NCBI GenBank assembly: GCA_910579505.1
Contig: CAJTTZ010000001.1
Span: forward strand, 62,001 to 126,000
DNA: 64,000 nt
Origin: an uncultured Lachnospiraceae bacterium
GTDB taxonomy: Bacteria > Bacillota > Clostridia > Lachnospirales > Lachnospiraceae
Reading direction: 5' to 3'
Positions 18,601 through 26,041 of this stretch are shown piece by piece. Position 1 is the first letter of the stretch. Each line of letters opens with the position of its first letter. The translations under genes and the position numbers were made by a program. A model generated the notes under the pieces. The model did not search any database, was not told the origin of the DNA, and worked only from the letters and a program-made list of their open reading frames with translations.

Positions 18601-19940
18601 GAGCACGCCTCGTTGAGCTGTACGCTGTCCACGGTATGGTTTTTGATCTTGATGCATTTCATGTCCTGCCCGCCGATATCCAGGATGCAGTCCACCTCCG
18701 GGTCGAAGAAAGCGGCGGCATTGTAGTGCGCCACGGTCTCCACCTCGCCGTCGTCTAAGAGAAAGGCGGCCTTCATCAACGCTTCGCCGTAGCCGGTGGA
18801 ACAGGAACGGGCGATTTTTACCCCCGCCGGGAGCAGCTTATAGATCTCCTTGAGGGAGCGTATTGCCGTTTTTAGGGGGCTGCCGTCGTTGCTGCTGTAG
18901 AAAGAGTAGAGCAGGGAGCCGTCGTCTCCCACGAGCGCAACCTTTGTGGTTGTGGAGCCGGCGTCGATGCCGAGGAAACAGTTGCCCCGGTAGGAGGCGA
19001 GGTCGCCGGTCGCCACATGATGGGCGCCGTGGCGGGAGCGGAACGCGTCGTAGTCCGCCTGTGTGGCGAAGAGCGGTTCCATGCGCTCCACCTCAAATTC
19101 CATTTTGATATCGGTGGAAAGTTTGGCCGTCAGCTCTTCCATCGTATAGAAGGCGTCCTCCTTCGCGTTCAGGGCGGAACCTATCGCTGCGAAAAGGTGG
19201 GAGTTCTCCGTGTCGATGATATGGGCGTCGTCCAGCTTCAACGTGCGGATGAACGACTGCTTTAACTCTGATAAAAAGTGCAGCGGGCCGCCGAGGAACG
19301 CCACATGTCCACGGATCGGCTTGCCGCAGGCAAGACCGCTGATGGTCTGGTTGACAACCGCCTGAAAGATGGAGGCGGAAAGATCTTCTTTCGTGGCGCC
19401 CTCATTGATGAGGGGCTGGATATCGGATTTGGCGAACACGCCGCAGCGCGCCGCTATCGTATATAGGGAGTGATAATTTTTGGCGTATTCGTTCAGACCC
19501 GCCGCATCCGTCTGCAGGAGGGAAGCCATCTGGTCGATGAAGGAGCCCGTGCCGCCGGCACAGATACCGTTCATGCGCTGTTCCACGTTGCCGCCCTCAA
19601 AATAGATGATCTTTGCGTCCTCGCCGCCAAGCTCAATCGCCACGTCCGTGACAGGCGCGAAGGTCTGCAGGGATGTGGACACGGCGATCACCTCCTGTAC
19701 AAAGGGGATCTGCAGGTGGTTTGCCAGCGTGAGACCGCCGGAACCAGTGATGATGGGATGCACCGTGAGGTTTCCAAGCTGTTTAAAAGCCTGGGAGAGA
19801 AGAGCCGCAAGGGTTTCCCTGATATTAGCAAAATGTCTTTTGTAATCGGAAAAGAGTATTTGATGCCTGTCGTCCAAAATGGCAATCTTGACGGTAGTGG
19901 AACCGATGTCGATGCCAAGCGTATATTGCATATCACTCAT
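15690..19940 (-). CDS. Giant 2-hydroxyacyl-CoA dehydratase activator (two BadF/HgdC ATPase domains plus DUF2229)
   Basis: 1416 residues. The first ATPase domain starts LGIDIGSTTVK at 8-18 and has C127 (NGICAGGTGSF) and C166 (AARCGVF), the same numbers as the two cysteines that hold the bridging [4Fe-4S] cluster in Acidaminococcus HgdC. A second copy begins FLGIDAGSTTTK near residue 323 and keeps both cysteines (EACSSGCGSF, GTRCTVF). A cysteine cluster CKGCTNNC near residue 630 and the DUF2229 region, related to dehydratase subunits, fill the rest. HgdC-type proteins use ATP to inject one electron into 2-hydroxyacyl-CoA dehydratases. Large fusions of this kind are known in clostridia but their own substrate is unclear. 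No hgdAB genes are nearby. Promoter 20029-20057. Confidence 0.85.
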   Translation of the reverse strand: MSDMQYTLGIDIGSTTVKIAILDDRHQILFSDYKRHFANIRETLAALLSQAFKQLGNLTVHPIITGSGGLTLANHLQIPFVQEVIAVSTSLQTFAPVTDVAIELGGEDAKIIYFEGGNVEQRMNGICAGGTGSFIDQMASLLQTDAAGLNEYAKNYHSLYTIAARCGVFAKSDIQPLINEGATKEDLSASIFQAVVNQTISGLACGKPIRGHVAFLGGPLHFLSELKQSFIRTLKLDDAHIIDTENSHLFAAIGSALNAKEDAFYTMEELTAKLSTDIKMEFEVERMEPLFATQADYDAFRSRHGAHHVATGDLASYRGNCFLGIDAGSTTTKVALVGDDGSLLYSFYSSNDGSPLKTAIRSLKEIYKLLPAGVKIARSCSTGYGEALMKAAFLLDDGEVETVAHYNAAAFFDPEVDCILDIGGQDMKCIKIKNHTVDSVQLNEACSSGCGSFIETFAKSLNYGVEDFARTALFAEHPIDLGTRCTVFMNSKVKQAQKEGASVSDISAGLAYSVIKNALFKVIKVSDASELGRNIVVQGGTFYNDAVLRSFEKIADCEAIRPDIAGIMGAFGAALIARAHYEEGYQTSMLNLEQITNLQFETSMAKCKGCTNNCRLTINKFTGGRQYISGNRCERGLGRTKKENGAPNLFDYKLKRYFSYEPLPANEAKRGTVGIPRVLNMYENYPFWFTFFTKLGFRVVLSPVSNRKIYELGIESIPSESECYPAKLAHGHVAWLIRQNVDFIFYPALFYERDEFHDANNHYNCPIVTSYSENIKNNVEEIGRGEVVFRNPFMSFKSLQTVTEALTREFRELPITAVMDAAEAAWTELAAARQDMRDKGEEVLRYLETNHKRGIVLAGRPYHIDPEINHGIPELITSYDIAVLTEDSVSHLAAPERPLIVSDQWMYHSRLYAAASFVKTRDDLDLIQLNSFGCGLDAVTTDQVNDILTGSDKIYTCLKIDEVNNLGAARIRIRSLLSAIQVREQKGEKRTIRSSAIKKVPFTEEMRKDYTILCPQMSPIHFEIIEAAFNACGYHFEVLGNDTRQAVDMGLKYVNNDACYPSLIVVGQIMDALLSGKYDLNKVAVIMSQTGGGCRATNYVGFIRRALEKAGMPQIPVISLNLAGIESNPGFHLNATLFMRAAYGALFGDIFMRCVYRMRPYEKEPGSVDALHAKWVTKCRDFVSGKSMNYLTFQKMCRQIVRDFDQIPVYEDLRKPRVGIVGEILVKFAPAANNHLVELLESEGAEAVVPDLLDFMLYCFYNQIYKADFLGTSKKAALVSRFGIRALEKLRAQAAKEFAKSRHFTPPVSIYTLVNYAKPIVDIGNQTGEGWFLTGEMVELIHSGVNNIVCTQPFGCLPNHVVGKGVIKELRKRFPSSNIVAIDYDPGASEVNQLNRIKLMLSTAQKNLKKEHFPTE

Positions 19941-19968
19941 TTCTTGTTCGCTCCTTCATGTATCAAAT

Positions 19969-19989
19969 GGTAACTTGGAATAAGTTACC
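19969..19989 (-). promoter_or_regulatory. Perfect 8-bp inverted repeat in the activator leader
   Basis: GGTAACTT and AAGTTACC around GGAAT, about 30 bases upstream of the start codon and downstream of the promoter. It could be an operator or an mRNA hairpin near the ribosome site; there is no T run. Confidence 0.5.
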
Positions 19990-20028
19990 TTCTTACCTAT
20001 TATAATGTGTTTTCTGGCATACGCTGTC

Positions 20029-20057
20029 ATTATACGACACAGTTTTCCAAAATGCAA
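20029..20057 (-). promoter_or_regulatory. Promoter of the dehydratase activator gene
   Basis: Minus strand TTGCAT (20052-20057), 17-base spacer, TATAAT (20029-20034). A second TATAAT lies further downstream near 20000. Confidence 0.7.
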
Positions 20058-20140
20058 TTGTCCAATTCTTAGAAAAGAATGAAGTTTTCGGCAGACATTT
20101 ATTAAATTTTTATGAGAGGGCGATTTTTGGGGCTGTGACA

Positions 20141-20169
20141 TTTACTTTTAAAAAGAGGGATGCTATATT
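20141..20169 (+). promoter_or_regulatory. Probable promoter of the rhomboid-like gene cluster
   Basis: TTTACT (20141-20146) and TATATT (20164-20169) with 17 bases between. Moderate match; an overlapping TATAAT follows at 20171. Confidence 0.45.
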
Positions 20170-20171
20170 AT

Positions 20172-20216
20172 ATAATAGAATTTTGATAATAGAATCCTGC
20201 CTTTGGATTCTATTAT
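20172..20216 (+). promoter_or_regulatory. Leader hairpin with repeated arm before the rhomboid-like gene
   Basis: ATAATAGAATCC (20186-20197) pairs perfectly with GGATTCTATTAT (20205-20216) across a 7-base loop. The first ten bases of the 5' arm are also present at 20172-20181, so two alternative stems are possible. It sits about 20 bases before the start codon, in the presumed 5' untranslated region. Confidence 0.6.
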
Positions 20217-20238
20217 ATATTTTAAGGGAGAGTGAAAT

Positions 20239-21126
20239 ATGAGTCCTTTTGAACGAAAATTTGGAAAATACGCGATACGGAATCTGTCCTTTGTGCTGGT
20301 CATGTGCTATGCGGTCGGGTATCTTTTGCAGATGTTTGACAGGAGCGGACTGCTGATCACCTATCTGACGCTGAACCCGTATGCGATTCTGCACGGGCAG
20401 ATCTGGCGGCTTGTGACGTGGGTGCTGATTCCGCCGAGCAGCGGCGGGCTTTTCTTTACATTACTCATGTTATATTTTTACTGCTCCATAGGAACTTCCC
20501 TTGAACGGACATGGGGGACTTACCGCTACAATGTCTATCTGTTTCAGGGGATGTTGTTTACCATTGCAGGGAGTTTTCTGCTGATGGGGTACTGCTATCT
20601 GTTTCAGCCGGAGATCTCCCTGATGGGCGCGGTCCTGACCGTCGATACGCCCCGTGAGTATTTTACGGTGATTGCGATGATGTTCAGCACATACTATATC
20701 AATATGTCAATCTTTCTCGCGTACGCGGCTACTTTCCCGGACGCGCAGGTGCTGCTCATGTTTATCATTCCGATCCGGGTGAAATGGCTGGGCGTTATAT
20801 ATGCGGTGATGCTGCTGTTCCAGTTCCTTGGGTCGAATGTGTACGGGAAATTTGCCATCGGGGCTTCACTGCTCAATTTTGTCGTGTTTTTCCTGACATC
20901 GCGGAATATGATGCACCTGAACCCGAAACAGATCCACAGGCGGCAGGAGTTTAAGCGGGAAGTGAGGAGAAGCACGGGGATTACCAAGCATAAATGCGCG
21001 ATCTGCGGCAGGACAGAGGTGGACAGCCCGCAGATGCAGTTCCGCTTCTGCTCCAAATGCGACGGAAATTATGAATACTGCGAGGAGCATCTGTATACGC
21101 ATACGCACATCAAGCGGCCAAATTAG
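20239..21126 (+). CDS. Rhomboid-like membrane protein with C-terminal zinc-binding tail
   Basis: 295 residues. Five to six hydrophobic segments with the rhomboid-type pattern (GQIWRLVTWVLIPP, then a GTSLERTWGTYRYNVY loop) fill the first ~215 residues. The expected catalytic GxSG serine and the partner histidine are not in their usual places, so this is probably a non-proteolytic rhomboid relative. The C-terminal ~60 residues are basic and carry CAICG ... CSKC ... C/H ligands, a small zinc ribbon facing the cytoplasm. GGGAG lies 8-9 bases before ATG 20239. The next gene starts 57 bases downstream on the same strand. Function is unknown. Confidence 0.7.
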   Translation: MSPFERKFGKYAIRNLSFVLVMCYAVGYLLQMFDRSGLLITYLTLNPYAILHGQIWRLVTWVLIPPSSGGLFFTLLMLYFYCSIGTSLERTWGTYRYNVYLFQGMLFTIAGSFLLMGYCYLFQPEISLMGAVLTVDTPREYFTVIAMMFSTYYINMSIFLAYAATFPDAQVLLMFIIPIRVKWLGVIYAVMLLFQFLGSNVYGKFAIGASLLNFVVFFLTSRNMMHLNPKQIHRRQEFKREVRRSTGITKHKCAICGRTEVDSPQMQFRFCSKCDGNYEYCEEHLYTHTHIKRPN

Positions 21127-21183
21127 ACAGGCTTTGTGCAGACATGCCAAAAAGTAGATTTTTTGGGAGGAAACGGGAGTTTT

Positions 21184-21921
21184 ATGGAGCGTGAGACAGC
21201 GTTTGCTGAAATTTTGGAGGAAGTTAAGAAAACAGCCAGGGCACAGCGGAATTTCATAACGAAGGCGGAGGTGGAGGAAGCGTTCTCTCCGCTTTCTCTT
21301 TCTGCCGAGCAGATGGAGATGGTGTATGTCTATCTGCGGGAGAACAAGATCGGTGTGGATAAGCCTGCAGATTTGGATTCTTATCTGGAGGAGGAAGAGC
21401 AGAACTATCTGGACTCTTATTTGGAAGCGCTGCAGGCAATCCCGAAAGTGACGGACGGGGAGAGGGAGGCGATTACCCTTTCCGCAATGGCGGGAGACGC
21501 GGACGCCGTCAAACGGCTGACGGAGCTTATGCTGCCGGAGGTTCCCGAGATAGCCAAGCTCTATACCGGGCAGGGCGTGGGGCTGGAGGACCTGATTGGC
21601 GAGGGCAATGTGGCGCTTTCTCTCGGTGTTACCATGCTGGGTGCGTTGGAACATGCGGGTGAGGCGCAGGGAATGCTTGCCAAAATGATGATGGACGCCA
21701 TGGAGGACTGCATCGCGGAAAATGCGGCGGAGGAAAAGAGCGATCAGAAAATTGCCGACAAGGTAAACAGAGTGGCGGATGCGGCGAACGCCCTTAAGGA
21801 AGAACTGCACAGGGCGGTGACGGTGGAGGAACTGATGGAAGAGTCGGGGCTTTCGAGAAAGGCCATCGAGGATGCTGTCCGCATAAGCGGCGGTAAGATC
21901 GAGTCCATTGCAGCGGAGTAG
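21184..21921 (+). CDS. Degenerate sigma-70-like protein lacking promoter-recognition regions
   Basis: 245 residues. The N-terminal ITKAEVEEAFSPLSLSAEQMEMVYVYL resembles sigma region 1.1, and an acidic linker leads to LTELMLPEVPEIAKLYTGQGVGLEDLIGEGNVALS (quoted only in parts in databases), the pattern of region 2.1-2.2 that grips the RNA polymerase clamp. The aromatic -10 melting/recognition motif that normally follows is missing, a short region-3-like helix-turn-helix (VTVEELMEESGLSRKAIED) remains, and region 4 is absent. It could bind core polymerase without promoter recognition, as an anti-sigma-like or regulatory factor, or be a relic. ATG at 21184 has GGGAG upstream; an earlier start at 21136 is possible. 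Cotranscribed with neighbours. Confidence 0.6.
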   Translation: MERETAFAEILEEVKKTARAQRNFITKAEVEEAFSPLSLSAEQMEMVYVYLRENKIGVDKPADLDSYLEEEEQNYLDSYLEALQAIPKVTDGEREAITLSAMAGDADAVKRLTELMLPEVPEIAKLYTGQGVGLEDLIGEGNVALSLGVTMLGALEHAGEAQGMLAKMMMDAMEDCIAENAAEEKSDQKIADKVNRVADAANALKEELHRAVTVEELMEESGLSRKAIEDAVRISGGKIESIAAE

Positions 21922-22000
21922 GGACTGATGCTGAAAAAGGGATTTTTTGCGTGACGGGCTGGGAAAATTTTATGGCCGGACGGACTATGGAAGGAAACCG

Positions 22001-22423
22001 ATGGAGACAGAGAACAGGGATTATAAATATTTTATGCAGGATACAGGGTCTGTTTACCTTGGCGCAAAGCTGAGTTACGCGGAGATTCTGCAGGATGAAA
22101 TGGTGAATTTTAAATACAAGAGCATTGTGGAGCACTATATTTTCAAGGATACCGACCCGGAGACCACCTTGGAGAGCCATCTCTACTATATGACGAAAGA
22201 ACAGTTTTCCTGCCGGACCTACGAGCAGCTCAAGGCGAAGGTTAAGGTCAGTATTCTGGAGGACCGAAAATCCCTTTTCGGCAGGAAAAAGACAGGGTAT
22301 GTCACGAAACTGATGCCGCTTGCGGCGCTTGTTGACATGAATCTGGCGCAGAAAAAGGCGAAGGGCGTGGTGATTCAGGAACTTGCGCTTTCGAAGCTGG
22401 GGCTGATGGCGTTTAGCGTGTAA
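22001..22423 (+). CDS. Conserved-looking protein of unknown function (140 residues)
   Basis: Not recognised. A soluble, mixed alpha/beta sequence with no signal peptide. Notable stretches are DYKYFMQDTGSVYLGAKLSYAE near the start and KTGYVTKLMPLAALVDMNLAQ towards the end. ATG at 22001 is preferred because GGAAGGA precedes it by 5-6 bases; an in-frame TTG at 21947 has no such site. It lies 79 bases after the sigma-like gene on the same strand and is followed by a terminator-like hairpin and a family B repeat, so it is the last gene of the rhomboid-like cluster. Confidence 0.6.
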   Translation: METENRDYKYFMQDTGSVYLGAKLSYAEILQDEMVNFKYKSIVEHYIFKDTDPETTLESHLYYMTKEQFSCRTYEQLKAKVKVSILEDRKSLFGRKKTGYVTKLMPLAALVDMNLAQKKAKGVVIQELALSKLGLMAFSV

Positions 22424-22517
22424 ATGCATTTTTGGGACGCCGCCGGATGCCTGTAAATTGCATTGCGCGATAACTTACACGTAATTTTTCGCGGAAATTT
22501 TCTATTAGGGCTTGATT

Positions 22518-22612
22518 TTGACAAATTTTTTTGTTAAAATTACTTTTGTAAAATTCCCCTTTTACACTGGACAGGTGATCGGCCTCAGGGTCTCACCTGT
22601 TCTTTTATTTCC
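22518..22612 (+). ncRNA. Candidate short non-coding transcript
   Basis: TTGACA (22518-22523) and a weak TACTTT (22541-22546) 17 bases apart lie about 25 bases before a stable stem (GGACAGGTGA at 22569-22578, TCACCTGTTC at 22593-22602) followed by TTTTATTT. There is no open frame between. This would give an RNA of about 60 bases ending at a Rho-independent terminator. The hairpin may instead only end the upstream operon. Confidence 0.35.
22569..22610 (+). terminator. Rho-independent terminator
   Basis: Ten-base stem (one G-T pair) with a 14-base loop that can pair further (CC/GG), then TTTTATTT. It ends transcription from the plus strand before the convergent transporter genes. Confidence 0.7.
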
Positions 22613-22746
22613 GCGAATAAGCAGAGCAGGAAGGCTGGCGAAGCAGACATCATGCTTGCATGAATGGATGCTTCGATAGACTTACGGCGAGCAACGCGAG
22701 CGAAAGATGCGAAGCATCTTGAGACTCTGCTTATGCGCATATCGCG
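22612..22746. repeat. Family B structured repeat, copy 1
   Basis: Ends pair as ATAAGCAGAG (22617-22626) with CTCTGCTTAT (22725-22734), extended by CGCGA/TCGCG. Inside are a hairpin built on GAAGCA ... CATGC TT GCATG ... TGCTTC and a second hairpin AGATGC GAA GCATCT. The same layout occurs inverted at 46198-46321 and in variant form at 59343-59479. It lies between convergent genes, just before the end of the ABC ATPase gene. Confidence 0.8.
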
Positions 22747-22760
22747 TCAAAAAACGGCGC

Positions 22761-23564
22761 TCACTTCGACAACAGTATCCTGTCATTATCCAACCGTTTT
22801 CCGGCACACACCTTGAACTGTTCTAACAGATCGTCTATGGTGAGATGTTCCCTTTCTTCCCCCGAAACATGGAATACGATACGTCCGCCGTCCATCATCA
22901 GCGTGCGGTTCCCGAGGGAAAGCGCCTGATGCATGTTGTGTGTGACCATCAGGCAGGTGATGTGCCGCTTTGCAATGATTTTTTCTGTGAGGGAGAGCAC
23001 TTTGTCCGCCGTGGCGGGGTCAAGGGCGGCGGTGTGTTCGTCGAGTAGAAGAATGCGGGGCGTCACCATGGTTGCCATCAGAAGCGTGAGAGCCTGCCTC
23101 TGGCCGCCGGAAAGGAGTCCGACAGGCTGCTTCATACGGTCTTCCAGTCCCATGTCCAGAAGGGCAAGCTGTTCCCGAAACTTCTTCTTTTCCTTCGCGC
23201 TGATCCGGCTGAAATAGGCGTGCCTTTTTGTGGCGGCCCGCAGATAGGCGAGCGCCATGTTTTCTTCGATAGTCATGTGGGGCGCGGTTCCTTTTAAGGG
23301 GTCCTGAAAAAGGTGTCCGATCACTTTGCTCCGTGTATGTTCTTTGCAGTAGGTGATATCCTCGCCGCCCAGAATAATCCGTCCTTCATCCACATAAAAG
23401 TTGCCCGTGATGGCGTTAAAGAGCGTGGATTTACCCGCGCCGTTGCTGCCGACAATGGTGGCGAAATCGCCGTCTTCAAGAGAGAGGCTCACCTTGTCAA
23501 GCGCTTTTTTCTCGTTGACTGTGCCGGGGTTAAATGTTTTGGAGACTGAGTCAATGACTAACAT
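22761..23564 (-). CDS. trpZ: ABC transporter ATP-binding protein, TrpZ type
   Basis: 267 residues: Walker A GSNGAGKST (39-47), Q-loop (LFQDPLKG), signature LSGGQRQ, Walker B ILLLDEHTAAL, and the switch histidine in VTHNM. It powers the transporter made by the two genes upstream. ATG at 23564 follows AAGGAGG; longer in-frame extension has no support. It overlaps the permease gene by 14 bases. The order binding protein, permease, ATPase behind a tryptophan T-box matches the trpXYZ systems predicted to import tryptophan in Firmicutes. Confidence 0.88.
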   Translation of the reverse strand: MLVIDSVSKTFNPGTVNEKKALDKVSLSLEDGDFATIVGSNGAGKSTLFNAITGNFYVDEGRIILGGEDITYCKEHTRSKVIGHLFQDPLKGTAPHMTIEENMALAYLRAATKRHAYFSRISAKEKKKFREQLALLDMGLEDRMKQPVGLLSGGQRQALTLLMATMVTPRILLLDEHTAALDPATADKVLSLTEKIIAKRHITCLMVTHNMHQALSLGNRTLMMDGGRIVFHVSGEEREHLTIDDLLEQFKVCAGKRLDNDRILLSK

Positions 23565-24504
23565 TGGCGGATTCCTCCTTTCTGTAGGCGTTTCGGTTGG
23601 TATTTCGCTGCCTGATGAACGTGGACTTCTCCCTGAGGTATGGAAAGGAGATGGCAATGGCGACAATGACGGCGGAGACAAGCTTGAGTGCTTCCGCCGG
23701 CACGTTCAGGCGAAGCGCCAGCGCCACGATGAAGCGGTAGAGACAGCTTCCTAAAATTACACCTGCTATCTTTTGGAACATCCCGCCTTTTTTGACGAGT
23801 GTTTCCCCGATAATCAGGCTGGCAAGGGCGATGGTAACCATGCCGGTTCCCAGATTGATATCGCAGGATTTCTGATACTGGCCGAGGATCGCGCCGGAGA
23901 GGGCGGTCAGCGCGTTTGCCGCACAGAGCCCAACGGTAATCATAAACAGGGGATTGATGCTGGATGCCCGCACCATGTGTTCGTTATCCCCTGTGGCGCG
24001 GATGGAAAGCCCCAGCCGTGTGTTCAGAAACAGAGATAAAATAACACCAATTACCATTACAATCACAAGAGTGATCAGCAGTTTATACCAGTCCTCGTAC
24101 CAGCTGTAGGAGAGCTTTTCCTTTGCCAGGCTGAAAATGGTGTCGCAGGCGAAAAGGTTCACGTTGGAGGAAAAGCCCATCACGGCTATATTGACTGTGT
24201 AAAGACCTGTATTGACGATAATACCGGCAAGAATGGAGGGAACCCCCATTCTTGTCTGCAAAAAGGCAGTGACAAAGCCGGAGCAGATGCCCGCGCCCAT
24301 GGCGGCGAAGAGCGCCAGCACAGGGTGCCCTGCAAGCGTCACCATGGCGCCCACCGCGCAGCCTAAGGTAAAACAGCCGTCGGTGGACAGGTCGGCGATA
24401 TTTAAGATGCTGAATGAGAGAAACAGTGCCAGCGCCACCAGGGCGTAGATACAGCCCAGTTCCAAGGCGCTTTGTAAAATGGAAAGGGTAAATATAGAAC
24501 TCAT
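23551..24504 (-). CDS. trpY: ABC transporter permease, TrpY type
   Basis: 317 residues with 8-10 hydrophobic segments, of the branched-chain-amino-acid/sugar type permease family (BPD_transp_2, COG4120). The cytoplasmic EAA-like loop is in ISIRATGDNEHMVRAS form (LSIRATGDNEHMVRASS). Start at ATG 24504 with CGAGG eight bases before; an in-frame TTG at 24510 is only two codons earlier. It follows the lipoprotein gene by 14 bases and overlaps the ATPase gene. It forms the membrane channel of the predicted tryptophan importer. Confidence 0.87.
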   Translation of the reverse strand: MSSIFTLSILQSALELGCIYALVALALFLSFSILNIADLSTDGCFTLGCAVGAMVTLAGHPVLALFAAMGAGICSGFVTAFLQTRMGVPSILAGIIVNTGLYTVNIAVMGFSSNVNLFACDTIFSLAKEKLSYSWYEDWYKLLITLVIVMVIGVILSLFLNTRLGLSIRATGDNEHMVRASSINPLFMITVGLCAANALTALSGAILGQYQKSCDINLGTGMVTIALASLIIGETLVKKGGMFQKIAGVILGSCLYRFIVALALRLNVPAEALKLVSAVIVAIAISFPYLREKSTFIRQRNTNRNAYRKEESANVSH

Positions 24505-24518
24505 GTGCAATACCTCGT

Positions 24519-25694
24519 CTAGTTAAATTCTTCCGCTGTCTGGATTTCTACCAGACTGGAGCATTTGTCCGCGAACATACTGTAGTCAAGACCGATGGCC
24601 TCCGCGGTCTCGGTATTCACCGTGGCGATGCCGTTATCCATCGTCTGCACGGCAAGGGCAGAGGGGTCTTTACCGTTCGCCAGAATCTCCACAGCCATGT
24701 CCGCGGTGGCGGTCCCGAGTTCTACATAGTTCACGCCGTAGCCCATAAAAGCGCCGTTTAGGGCGAAGGAGTCCGCGCCGCCGTAGTGGGGCACTTTTGC
24801 GTCGATAAATTTCTCATAGATGGCGAGCTCTGCGGTCATTACGTTGTTGTCGGTGGGCGTAAATACCGCCTCTGCGCCGGAGGAGAGCAGGGCGTCCGCC
24901 GCAAGAGAGATTTCCCCATTGTTGGTGCCCGTCTTTTCCACGACAGCCAGCCCCTTTTCTTCGCAATAGGTCTTGGCGGCGGCTATGGCGGCGGTGGAGG
25001 AGTCCTGGCTCTTGTCGTAGAGCAGTCCCACAGTTTTGATATCCGGGTCTGCGGCAAGCATCAGATCGAAGACCGCTTCCGTGTTCAAAGCGTCCGAAGT
25101 GCCGGTAATGTTGGAACCCGGCGCGTCCATGGAGGCGACAAGTCCTGCACCTACAGGATCGGATACGGCAGAGAACACTACAGGAATCAGGCTGCCGTCG
25201 TCCCGCGCATTTTCCGCCGTGGCATTCTGCATGACCATGGCAACCGGCGTGGCAACCGGAATGATGAGGTCCACATCGGAGGCAATCAGGTCTGTGGCTA
25301 TCTGGTTCATGGTGGTGGCATCCGCCTGCCCGTTGTAGGTGTAATTTTTGTAGTCAAAGGCAATGCCGAGTTCTTCGGACTTTTTGTCAAGCTCCGTCTG
25401 AATGGCGGCGACGATCTGGTTTAAGGACGCGTCGTCCACGTACTGCACGATGCCGACTTTGTAGGAGCTGCCGGACGTATCTTTCGCAGTATCAGCGTCT
25501 GGTGCATTGTCAGTATCGGCGGTCGTTTCGGCGTTTCCTGTGTCAGCGGATGCGCCGCTGCCGGAAGGGTCTGTGCCTTCTGCAGATATTTCGGCGCCTG
25601 CCTCTGCGCTGGTTTTGCCGTTCGCGCCGCAGCCTGTGAGAGCGGTGGTGAGAACCGCGCCTGCAAGTAACAGTGTGATAGATTTCTTTTTCAT
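24519..25694 (-). CDS. trpX: ABC transporter substrate-binding lipoprotein, TrpX type
   Basis: 391 residues. A lipoprotein signal peptide ends in the lipobox LTGC (cysteine about residue 21), followed by a ~60-residue Ser/Thr/Asp/Ala-rich tether and a two-lobed periplasmic-binding-protein domain of the COG2984 type (SSYKVGIVQYVDDASLNQ onwards). It catches the substrate outside the membrane. ATG at 25694 follows AAGGAGG by 8 bases. The frame is open further upstream through the T-box leader, but that is the leader RNA, not coding. Expression should be under T-box control by tryptophanyl-tRNA (specifier UGG). Confidence 0.9.
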   Translation of the reverse strand: MKKKSITLLLAGAVLTTALTGCGANGKTSAEAGAEISAEGTDPSGSGASADTGNAETTADTDNAPDADTAKDTSGSSYKVGIVQYVDDASLNQIVAAIQTELDKKSEELGIAFDYKNYTYNGQADATTMNQIATDLIASDVDLIIPVATPVAMVMQNATAENARDDGSLIPVVFSAVSDPVGAGLVASMDAPGSNITGTSDALNTEAVFDLMLAADPDIKTVGLLYDKSQDSSTAAIAAAKTYCEEKGLAVVEKTGTNNGEISLAADALLSSGAEAVFTPTDNNVMTAELAIYEKFIDAKVPHYGGADSFALNGAFMGYGVNYVELGTATADMAVEILANGKDPSALAVQTMDNGIATVNTETAEAIGLDYSMFADKCSSLVEIQTAEEFN

Positions 25695-25721
25695 AATGGT
25701 GTCCTCCTTTTTGGGTAAAAT

Positions 25722-25753
25722 AAAAACGTCCCAAGCAAATAATGCTTGAGACG
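25722..25753 (-). terminator. Regulatory terminator of the T-box leader
   Basis: Minus strand GTCTCAAGCA and TGCTTGGGAC pair around TTATT, followed by GTTTTTATTTT. It lies between the T-box sequence and the trpX ribosome site; binding of uncharged tRNA should favour the alternative antiterminator. Confidence 0.88.
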
Positions 25754-26035
25754 CTAATAAACGTAGGTTATTATCGCGGTGCCACTCAAATTGATGCGGG
25801 AGTACATTCCCGATCCGCTTTTTCCATATACAATCATATATGCCGCCTTGGTAACGGGCGCGGTTCCCGCCGGGGATTACTCTGTCGGTATACACTGACA
25901 TTTCCACCCGGCCTCGAAAGTCCATTCGGTATAAGTGCCATGCCGTCTTTCACCAGCCGACGGCTCTCTGTAATGGGTAACCCATACGTACTACTCTTTC
26001 TCAAAGGTTTCGGATATGTGCTTTTGCAATTAATT
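25722..26035 (-). promoter_or_regulatory. Tryptophan T-box leader upstream of trpXYZ
   Basis: Minus-strand landmarks in order: AGUA near the 5' end of stem I, GAGAGCC ... GGCUGGUGAAAG of the stem I terminal region, the specifier loop with GAA-UGG-AC (UGG at 25922-25924, tryptophan), and the T-box sequence GAGUGGCACCGCG (25775-25787) in the antiterminator, then the terminator at 25722-25753. T-box leaders read the charging of the matching tRNA and let transcription continue when it is uncharged. The codon agrees with the predicted tryptophan transporter downstream. Confidence 0.92.
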
Positions 26036-26041
26036 TATTAC

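Noticed and set aside
15762..19973. Many plus-strand open frames of 60-230 codons across the activator gene
   Set aside because: They overlap a single 1416-codon gene with intact motifs on the other strand and have no ribosome sites.
25695..25925. In-frame N-terminal extension of the trpX gene
   Set aside because: This stretch is the T-box leader; the real start has AAGGAGG and a lipoprotein signal peptide at 25694.
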